From: Elymus sibiricus
Taxonomy: Eukaryota; Streptophyta; Magnoliopsida; Poales; Poaceae
Length of the DNA stretch: 64,000 bases
Reading direction: 5' to 3'
Assembly (NCBI GenBank): GCA_039707655.1
Contig: CM077664.1
Coordinates: 199,696,195 to 199,760,194, forward strand
The stretch's first letter is position 1; each line of letters starts with the position of its first letter. The translations under genes were made by a program, and so were the position numbers. The notes under the pieces were generated by a model, which was given only the letters and a program-made list of their open reading frames with translations, did not search any database and was not told the origin of the DNA. This document shows, piece after piece, positions 56,095 to 64,000 of this stretch.

Positions 56095-57457
56095 TGATAA
56101 CCCACAAGTATAGGGGACCGCGACAGTCTTCGAGGGTAGTATTTCACCCAAATTTGTTGATTCGACACAAGGGGAGCCAAAAAATATTTATGAGCCTGAG
56201 CAGTTGAGTTCTCAATTCAACCACACCTGGGATATGAAATCTCTGCAGCAAAGTGTTTAGGAGCACAGTAGCAATAGTAATAGGAACAGTAACAGAAGCA
56301 GTTTGTGATGATTGTAACAGCAGCAGTAGTAGTAACTTAGCAAAGATCAATATGCGAAAAGCATAGGCATTGGATCAGTGATGGATATTTGTGTTGGATG
56401 ACATTCATCATATAACAGTCACAACCTATAGCGATACACAATAGCTCCAATTCATCAATGTAATGTAGGCATGTATTCCGTATATAGTCATACGTGCTTA
56501 TAGTAAGAACTTGCATGACATCTTTTGTCCTACCCTCCCATGGCAGCGGGGTCCATAAGGAAACTAAGGGATATTAAGGCCTCCTTTTAATAGAGAACCG
56601 GAACAAAGCATTAAAACATGGTGAATACATGAACTCCTCGAATTACCGTCATCCCCGGAGAGTATCCCAAACAATTGTCACTATGGGGTCTACGGATCAG
56701 AACAATAACAAGTGCATATAACTAGCAGATAGGATCAAGAACTCAAATATATTCATGGAAACATAAAGGGTTCAGATATGAAATCATGGCACTCAGGCCC
56801 TAGTGACAAGCATTAAGCATAGCAAAGTCATAGCAACATCAATCCCAGAACATAGTGGATACTAGGGAACAAGCCCTAACAAATTGACTCGATTGCATGA
56901 CAAATCTCATTCTACTCCATCACCGTCTAGCAATCCTATGAAGGAATTACTCACACCCAGTGGTGAGCATCATGAAATTGTTGATGGAGAAGGGTTGATG
57001 ATGACAACGGCGATGAATTCCCCTCTCCGGAGCCCCGAATGGACTCCAGATCAGCCCTCCCGATGAAGAACAGGAGGTGGCGGCGGCTCCGTATCGTAAA
57101 ACACGATGAAACTTTCTCTCTAATTTTTTTCTCAGCGAGACGGTACTTATAGAGGTGGAATTAGGGAAACGGAGGCCTGTGGGACCCACAAGCTTGAGGG
57201 GCGCACCCCCTGAGCTTGTGGCTCCTGGGTGGCCCCCCTCCAGTAGATCTCTTCGCCAATATTTTTATATATTCTGAAATAATTCTCCGTAAATTTTCAG
57301 CTCAATCCAAGAAATTTTATTTCCGCACAAAAACAACACCATGGTAGTTCTGCTGAAAACAGCGTCAGTCCGGGTTATTTTCATTCAAATCATGCAAATT
57401 AGAGTCCAAAACAAGAGCAAAAGTGTTTGGAAAAGTAGATACGTTTGGGACGTATCA
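56095..57457 (-). repeat. WHAM-like 5' LTR
   Basis: 1,363 bp, TGATAACCCACAAGTATAGG...GACGTATCA. It is the reference copy for the interrupted LTR at 19078-24621. The inverted repeat lies at 57180-57240 (ACCCACAAGCTTGAGG with CCTGAGCTTGTGG), with a TATA-like sense TATAAG at 57146-57151. Confidence 0.85.
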
Positions 57458-57732
57458 GACATCATAGAATGCACCATATCCAATAGAGTACGATTACAAT
57501 GTTCGGACACACCATTACACTGTAGTGTTCCAGGTGGCGTGAGTTGTGACACAATTCCACATTGTCTTAAATGCGTGCCAAACTTGTAACTCAAATATTC
57601 ACCTCCACAATCAGATCGTAGAAATTTTAGTTTCTTGTTACGATGATTCTCTACTTCACTCTGAAACTCCTTGAACCTTTTCAAATGTTTCAGACTTGTG
57701 TTTCATTAAGTAAATATACCCATATCTACTCA
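57458..57732 (-). pseudogene. Angela-type copia integrase remnant
   Basis: Minus-strand translation gives SRYGYIYLMKHKSETFEK, a one-base shift, then FKEFQSEVENHRNKKLKFLR, GGEYLSYKFGTHLRQCGIVS and GVSEHCNRTLLDMVHSM, matching the Angela integrase at about 43010-43290. It is cut exactly in coding sequence on both sides, by the WHAM-like LTR at 57457 and by the CACTA end at 57733. It shows that the oldest layer here was an Angela element in reverse orientation. The catalytic Glu of GVSE is retained. Confidence 0.9.
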
Positions 57733-58565
57733 CACTAGTGCAGGCGAGTGCTATACAAATGGTTTTTACCCCATTTCCATGACAGAGTTTTAAACCGTCG
57801 ACTTGCCTGTTTGTACGATATGGCGGGTCCATCCAACGCGACCCAGAAACCGTCGGCGATAGGTCCTCCGGTCACACACGCTGGGCAAAAAGAGCTCATG
57901 TGTGATCGGGCCAGCCATCGTAGACAATTATACAGGCCCAATCGTGTGAGATGTACTTAGCATCCCACACAGTGAATCCCAGACAAACGTTTCCGTTCGT
58001 ATGTACATCACACACAATTTGCCGCATCACATCGTCTATGATAGTGTTGCCATCGCAGAAGATATTTATAATTTTATCGTTTGCATTCTTGAATGCATCA
58101 CACGTGGTTCCTAGAAGAAACTGTATTGCATAGGCTGTCCATCACACACACTTTTTGTGTGGAAAACATTTATGCAAGATGGACTAACGCAAACGGTTTT
58201 CCAGAGGAAAGTGTGGGTGATTGTTCATTGATCCAACACGTTTACTTCCTAGAAACTGTGTGGGTTGTCTGAGGTCATCGCCCACGGTTTTGTCTCAATA
58301 ACCGTCTGCAATAGAAAAACCCCATTAAGAAGGCTAATTGGCCTATTATTTTTAATCCATTTAGTAATCAAATTGACCTTTCATATTAAACACACAATAT
58401 ATTTCATTTTCGTATTACGGCAACCAGGATTTCATAATTAAAATACATCAGAGTACAACATCAGCTTCAGCCCTCAGTTACACCATATAAGCATTTAGCT
58501 AGCTACCCCGTTACACGACAGCACCAAGTTTCACATGCAACATCTAAAACCTTTGGAAATTAGCA

Positions 58566-59220
58566 TCATAGACGGTAGATAGACAGATGAATCTCATCTG
58601 GAAAACTGCTGAAGCGGAAGGCAAATATTGAGCCTTCAATGATGTTGAAGGTCCTTGCAACTTTAGGACAGTGTCTGTGGATGATTGACCGTCCATCCTT
58701 CGTCCTCTTGAGGAAGACTTCAATACTGTACTGTGGGTGTTGTATGAATACCTTCCTCGCCTCTTGACCATACAGGTGGTTTGAGAGGTAATCATCAGTG
58801 AACTGCTTTGGAAAGGCCTGAAAACAAAGATATGCATAAATATCTTCTCTAAATTTTGAAATGGCACAAAGGAATAAAAAAATAAGGTATAAGGGTTAGT
58901 TCCATCATGTAGTTGACTGATGTCTTCTTCATTGTGCAGACAAAAATCTTGTTGTTTTTCATCGCTAGTTTCCTTATCCTAACAATCTTTTTGAGTTTCT
59001 TGACTTGACATATATTCATGGACATCTCATTTCCCCATATGCAAAATGGGTTGAATAGTGGGTCAAAACCTCTCACAGCGGGACCTACATGTGCAAGACC
59101 AAATTGTTAAAAACCTAAATATTAGAATGGTTCCTGCAATTGCACAATAAAGTGCTATTAGCCAAAGAACCATGCATGTGCAAACCTCGATGGTAAACCT
59201 CAATGCCTCCCATTGTTTCC
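58566..59220 (-). CDS. B3-domain protein gene fragment, three 3' exons
   Basis: Exons on the minus strand at 59220-59186, 59084-58918 and 58817-58566 have AG acceptors (TGTTGCAG, CATGTAG, TTTTCAG) and GT donors, with phases that agree across both introns. The spliced frame is open to a TGA at 58566-58568. It reads GGIEVYHRGPAVRGFDPLFN, then CIWGNEMSMNICQVKKLKKI, then KIFVCTMKKTS joined to AFPKQFTDDYLSNHLYGQEA, and later IIHRHCPKVARTFNIIEGSI and FAFRFSSFPDEIHLSIYRL. The pattern (FPKQF, a mid-domain basic strand, PKVARTFNI, EGSIFAFRF) fits a full plant B3 DNA-binding fold. Upstream exon(s) are uncertain (see 60224-60713). No stop interrupts the coding, but expression is unknown. Confidence 0.6.
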
Positions 59221-59349
59221 CTGCAACACATATAAGGTAGTTATTGATCAGGTTAAGTGAGAGTTGGCATACTATCAGTAAAATATATTGATGAAAAATA
59301 AACACAATGCAGATCCAGCAGATTAATTCGAGCCACATGGAAAAGCCAG

Positions 59350-60080
59350 TTATCCAAACTAGGCATGCTTAAGAACTAGGAAATATAGCAATTGTATATG
59401 TTTCTCATGTATTTACTACAACCAAATTTGATTTATTTCTCACATGCATAACAATACAAAATTGTACCCACAACAATTGAACATCGCATTGCAGAATTGA
59501 ACCAAACAGTTAACTGAACAGCACAACAAATGAACCAAACAGTTAACTGAGCACCACATTGCACAATCGAACATACTAGAAGATTAGACAGTTAAAAACC
59601 AAGCATGCTTAACAACTTTGAAATATAGCACTTGTATATGTTTCTCATGTATTTAGTACAACCAAATTCGATTTATTTCTCACATGCATAATAATACAAA
59701 ATTGTACCCACAAGAATTGAACATCGCATTGCAGAATTGAACCAAACAGTTAACTGAACACGACAACAAATGAATGAAACAGTTAACTAAGCACCATATT
59801 TCACAATAGAACATACTAGAAGATCAGACAGTTAACCAAACCAAGCATGCTTAACAACTTGGAAATATAGCACTTGTATATGTTTCTCATGTATTTAGTA
59901 GCCAAATTCTATGTATTTCTCACATGCATAACAAGACAAAATTGTACCCACAAGAATTGAACATCACATTGCATAATTGAACCAAATAGTTAACTAAACA
60001 TTACAACAAATGAACCAAACAGTTAACTAAGCACCACATTGCTCAATATATAGAACATATATACTAGAAGATCAGATTGC
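59350..60080. repeat. Tandem repeat, about three 240-bp units
   Basis: Units begin near GCATGCTTAA at 59361, 59601 and 59843 (spacing 240 and 242 bp), each with TATATGTTTCTCATGTATTT and ACCAAACAGTTAACTGA-type segments. A degenerate partial unit begins near 60153. Within units the TTGAACCAAACAGTTAACT stretch is itself repeated. It would lie in an intron if the gene model joining 60224-60713 to the B3 exons is right. Confidence 0.8.
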
Positions 60081-60223
60081 ATAGTATAATAGTACATCGG
60101 ACAATTCACTAGAATTTCTAAAGGAAAGGCAGGAGCAGCACATGCAACAGGTAAACCGAACATGCTTAATAGGTGTAGCTAGCTGAACATAGGTCCTTAT
60201 AGTAAGCTAAAAAAACAAGATAC

Positions 60224-60713
60224 TAATCATCGTTGGAGATATCGATGACGATGGGCTCCTTAAACTTGGAAGAGGGTGAGGCATCCACATCGTGGGTGCC
60301 CTCCTCGTAGTGGTTAGTCGCCTGAGACGCTCCGGGCACCAACCTGCTGGCTCTGGAGTTGAGGTAAGCACAGGCACGCTGAGAAAACACCTCGTAGTCT
60401 TCATCGAAGGCACCGGCGGTGGCGTCGAGAAAACACCACGAACTGTCATTTAAAGCAGCCAACCGCGTGGCGGCGTCTGCGTGCGAGGTGTCGACGGTGG
60501 CCTCGACGGCGAGGTACTCCTCCAAGATCTAGGGTCGGCACGCATGGAAGCCATCGCGATGTCATCCGCGCATGCGGCTGCGATTTGCTTCTCTGCTACC
60601 AAATGCTCCTTGAGCTTCTGGCTATACTGCGTGCACCATGGCTTTGGGTGGTGCTTATTTGGAGGATGGGGTGGTGATTTGGGTGGAAGGTGTTGCCCCG
60701 GCGGTCGGGGCAT
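60224..60713 (-). pseudogene. Candidate first exon or separate small gene upstream of the B3 exons
   Basis: The ATG at 60711-60713 starts MPRPPGQHLPPKSPPHPPNK. The frame continues through WCTQYSQKLKEHLVAEKQIA and ADDIAMASMRADP, shifts by one base near 60528, then reads LEEYLAVEATVDTSHADAAT and YEVFSQRACAYLNSRASRLV to FKEPIVIDISNDD and TAG. It is Pro-rich, then helical. A GT donor-like GTATCT overlaps the stop; its phase would match the first B3 exon, but the junction codon would still read TAG. It may therefore be a broken first exon or an unrelated single-exon gene. No known domain recognised. Confidence 0.4.
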
Positions 60714-61048
60714 GTTGGGGTGGAGGAGGAGGAGGAGGAGGATGGGTGTCGAGTGTGGATTACCAGAGTAGATCGACGAGGCCGAGCAGCAGGAAGGAGC
60801 GTCGCCGGCGAGGAGGCGGTGCTGCAAGAAAGCAATGAAGGTTTGAACATGGAAAGTAAGGTGGAAACAGGGGAAATGTGGCTTTTGGCCAGGAGAAGGC
60901 GGGGAGGTAGATATTTCCGTGGATGCCAAAAATTGTTGCTCCATGCAGCGAAAAACTGGCGTGCAAAGTGTCATCAGACACGGTCCCTTATTCAGCACTG
61001 TGTACGATATCTGAACATCACGAATGATTCACATGGCTTACTGCTACT

Positions 61049-62596
61049 TGTGAGCTGCGTTGGGATTTTCCCCGAAGGGGAGAGGAGATGTAGCACAGTA
61101 GAGATAAGTATTTCCCTCGGTGAGAACCAAGGTATCAATCCAGTAGGAGAATCACGCAAAGCCTCGTGAACAGCAGTTGCACACACAAAACCAAATACTT
61201 GCACCCAACGCGGGCAAGAGGATCGTCAATCCCCTTGAACTCGTTACTTGCAAGGATCAAATCTCGTAGTGGTAGATAGATAAATTGCAAAAGAAAATAA
61301 AAGAAAGAAAATTGCAGCAAGGTATTTTTAGTTTTCTTTTTATAATTAAAGTAGACCGGGGGCCATACTTTTCACTAGAGGCTTCTCTCTCGAACACATA
61401 GCATACGGTGGGTAACCAAATTACTGTTGGGCAATTGATAGAAAAGCGCATAGTTATGATGGATTCATGGCAATGATCATGCATATAGGCATCACGTCAT
61501 AGACAAGTAGACTGACTCCTGCTTGCATCTACTACTATTACTCCACCCATCGACCGCTATCCAGCATGCATCTAGGGTATTAAGTTAATGAAAACGGAGT
61601 AACGCCTTAAGCAAGATGACATGATGTAGACAAAGTAAACCCAATCAATATAATTAAACCCTGTCATTTTACCCTTAATGGCAACAATACAAATACGTGT
61701 CTAGTCCCTTTCTGTCACTGGGATAAAGAACACCGCAAGATTGAACCCATTACAAAGCACCTCTCCCGCTGAAGATAAATCGATCTAGTTGGCCAAAGCA
61801 AACAGATAGATCGGAGAGAAATACAAAGCTATAAAAATCATGCATAATAAAGTTCATAAAAGACTCAATTACTTTACATGAATAATCTGATGATAAACCC
61901 ACAATTCATCGGATCCCAACAAACACACCGCAAAAGAAGATTACATCGAATAGAACTCCAAGAAGATCGAAAAGAACACTGTATTGAAGATCAAAGAGAG
62001 AGAAGAAGCCATCTAGCTACTAGATATGGACCCGTAGGTCTGTGCTAAACTACTCACACATCATCAGAGGGGCAGCAAGGTTGATGTAGATGCCCTCCGT
62101 GATCGATTCCCCCTCCGACAAGGTGCCGGAAAAGGCCTCCAGATGGGATCGCAGAAGAACAGAAGCTTGCGGCGGCGGAAAAGTTATTCGAGGTGGCCCT
62201 CTGTTGGTTTCCCAATATTTGAGAATTTATAGAAGTGGAATTAGGTCAAAAGGAGCCACGAGGGGCCCACAAGGCATCTTGGCGCCCCCCCGGGGGCGCA
62301 TGGGGTTGCTTTGTCACCTCCTCGTGAGGCTTCTGGTCTCTTCCCGAAGCTTCTAGGGTCTCTTTTGTCCAGAAAGAAAATCGTCAGAAAGTTTCGTACG
62401 TTTGGACTTCGTTTGGAAATGATTTCCTGAAAAACCAAAAACAAGCAGAAAACAACACCTGGCACTGGGCACTAGGTTAATAGGTTAGTCCCAAAAAATG
62501 ATATAAAGTAGCATATAATTGCATATAAAACATCCAAGATTGATACTATAATAGCATGGAACAATAAAAAATTATAGATACGTTGGAGACGTATCA
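61049..62596 (-). repeat. 3' LTR of a further Athila-type gypsy element
   Basis: 1,548 bp, TGTGAGCTGCGTTGGGATTT...GGAGACGTATCA, a very common Triticeae LTR type. The candidate left duplication is CTACT (61044-61048). It is followed by GCATCCCCAGCTTAATT, a polypurine tract on the minus strand, so the element extends to the right and is transcribed leftward. It carries the GC-rich inverted repeat at 62261-62338 and a TATA box (sense TATAAATT) at 62225-62231. Confidence 0.8.
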
Positions 62597-64000
62597 GCAT
62601 CCCCAGCTTAATTCCTACTCGTCCTCGAGTAAGTAAATGATAAAAACAAATTTTTTGATGTGGAATGCTACCTAACATGTTTATCATGTAATCTCTTTTT
62701 ACGGTATAAATATTGAGAAGCGATGAATTAACAACATCAACATAATAATATCCATGAATATAAGAAACATAATCATTAAACTTTCAAAATATGTGATCCT
62801 TAACGAATGTTATCCCCCCCCCTCATTTTATCATGTTAGCATGGCATGACTCCGCCTTCACTGCATAAATATAAATCATGAGCACCCCGGTGTTAAACCA
62901 GGCAATTGGATCATACTTCTAACGCACTTCAGCGTTTTCAACTTCACGCAATACATGAGCATGAGCCATGGACATATCACAAGGTGGAATAGAATGCAGT
63001 GTTAGGGATCAATAGGAGAATTCAAAAGGAAGATAGTCTCACATTGACGCGGCTAATCAACGGGCTATGGAGATGCCCATCAATTGATGTCAATGCGAGG
63101 AGTAGGGATTGCCATGCAACGGATGCACTAAGACCTATAAGTGTATGAAAGCTCAAACTGAAACTAAGTGGGTGTGCATCCAACTTGCTTGCTCATGAAG
63201 ACCTCGGGCATTTGAGGAAGCCCATCATCGGAATATACAAGCCAAGTTCTATAATGAAAAATTCCCACTTAGTATATGAAAGTGACAACTCAGGAGACTC
63301 TCTATATGAAAAACATGGTGCTACTCTGAAGCACAAGTGTGGAAAAGGATTGTAACATTGCCCCTTCTCTCTTTTTCTCTCTCTCTTTTTTTTGCTGGGC
63401 TCTTTTTGGCCTCTCTTTTTTCGTCCGGAGTCTCATCCCGACTTGTGGGGCAATCACAGTCTCCATCATCCTTTCCTCACAGGGACAATGCTCTAATAAT
63501 GATGATCATCACACTTTTATTTACTTACAACTCGATATTACAACTCGATACTAGAACAATATACTCTATATGAATGCCTCTGACAGTGTACTAGGATGTG
63601 CAATGATCTAGCGTAACATGTATAAAAATGATGAACGGTGGCTAAGCCACAAATACTATGTCAGCTATATGATCATGCAAAGCAATATGACAATGAAGAT
63701 GTGTGTCATATAAACAGAACGGTGGAAGTTGCATGGCAATATATCTCGGAATGGCTATGGAAATGCCATAATAGGTCGGTATGGTGGCTGTTGTGAGGAA
63801 GATATAAGGAGGCTTATGTGTGATAGAGTGTATCATATCACAGGTGGATGCATCGGCGAAGTTTGCACCAACTCTCGAGGTGAGAAAGGGCAATGCACGG
63901 TACCGAAGACGCTAGCAAATTGCGGAAAGGTAAGAGTGCGTATAATCCAAGGACTCACATTAGTCATAAAGAACTCACATACTTATTGCAAAGCCTATTA
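62597..64000 (-). mobile_element. 3' internal region of the same gypsy element (runs off the window)
   Basis: Non-coding on present evidence. It has a CT-rich stretch at 63362-63425 and A/T-rich DNA. No protein domain is recognised; the accessory ORF and pol, if present, should lie beyond 64000. Confidence 0.55.

Larger units (their letters stand above)
48300..57457 (-). mobile_element. Outer WHAM-like gypsy element (left part cut by E1)
   Basis: From 5' (right) to 3': LTR 56095-57457, primer site, decayed gag-protease 53271-56025, spacer with a U3-like cassette, start of the accessory ORF, then interruption by E1 at 48299. A 4.06-kb solo LTR sits at 49063-53117. There is no reverse transcriptase, RNase H or integrase between protease and the accessory ORF, as in the inner WHAM-like copy. 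It was inserted into the integrase gene of an Angela-type element; its right duplication would be GACAT (57458-57462). Confidence 0.8.
57733..61048. mobile_element. CACTA-type DNA transposon, left end plus contents
   Basis: The end CACTAGTGCAGGCGAGTGC begins exactly where Angela coding sequence stops, after TCA as a possible 3-bp duplication (57730-57732). Subterminal sequence carries repeated AACCGT/ACGGTT-type motifs (57765-58310). No transposase is recognised. The region holds B3-domain exons, an approximately 240-bp tandem repeat and a GC-rich first-exon candidate, and is cut at 61049 by a gypsy LTR. The other terminus is not in the window. The call rests mainly on the terminal sequence and the insertion junction. 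Confidence 0.6.

Noticed and set aside
63337..63573. Hydrophobic 70-80 aa frames with signal-like Leu/Phe runs
   Set aside because: They arise from a CT-rich low-complexity tract in the 3' non-coding part of a gypsy element.

Overview
The window is repeat-dense plant nuclear DNA from a Triticeae grass (wheat, Aegilops or barley type; wheat most likely). It is built almost entirely of nested LTR retrotransposons plus one CACTA-type DNA transposon. The basis is the terminal sequences: the TGTTGGAAATATGCCCTAGA start of Angela/WIS/BARE-1 LTRs, the TGATGACCCACAAG and TGATAACCCACAAG ends of Sabrina-like and WHAM-like Athila-lineage LTRs, and tRNA-Asp-type primer sites. Family names are from memory and need a TREP comparison; the structural calls (TG...CA ends, target-site duplications, domain order) are read from the sequence. 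I see no tRNA, rRNA or CRISPR locus and no clearly intact host gene, but there are two independent B3-domain fragments.

Layout from outside in. (0) A minus-strand Angela-like copia is represented only by an integrase scrap at 57458-57732. It was split on the left by a WHAM-like gypsy (48300-57457) and on the right by a CACTA element starting at 57733, which is itself cut at 61049 by another gypsy whose 3' LTR (61049-62596) and 3' internal part run off the window. (1) The WHAM-like element holds a 4.06-kb solo LTR (49063-53117, TSD AAATA) and is interrupted on its left by an Athila-type gypsy, here E1 (2674-48299). (2) E1 holds a full-length Angela (38439-47233, TSD AATGC), a Sabrina-like element (3368-32192, TSD GAACG), and on its left a Sirevirus copia whose 3' end occupies 1-2673. 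(3) The Sabrina-like element holds a reversed solo Angela/WIS LTR (4428-6119, TSD CAGAA) and a Tat-lineage gypsy (from 10368). (4) The Tat element is cut at 19078 by a second WHAM-like element. (5) That one's LTR contains a 4.14-kb solo LTR (19348-23485, TSD TTTAG/CTTAG). A deletion near 30107-30118 then fused the inner WHAM-like gag to the Sabrina-like gag, removing the missing ends of three elements.

Coding content is decayed gag-pol. The Angela polyprotein is one uninterrupted 1,327-codon frame broken only by six stops, and the Tat polyprotein by nine stops and one 1-nt deletion; nearly all look like C-to-T (or G-to-A) changes, as expected for methylated, silenced elements. In contrast the Sabrina-like integrase, a 171-aa Sabrina-like accessory ORF and a 380-aa WHAM-like accessory ORF are open.

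The most interesting signals are: a GC-rich inverted repeat next to the TATA box in LTRs of three gypsy families, with diverged U3-like copies inside the elements upstream of accessory ORFs; an antisense B3-domain ORF in the Tat element; a spliced B3-domain gene fragment in the CACTA region; the chimeric gag; and a WHAM-like family whose two copies both lack reverse transcriptase and integrase.
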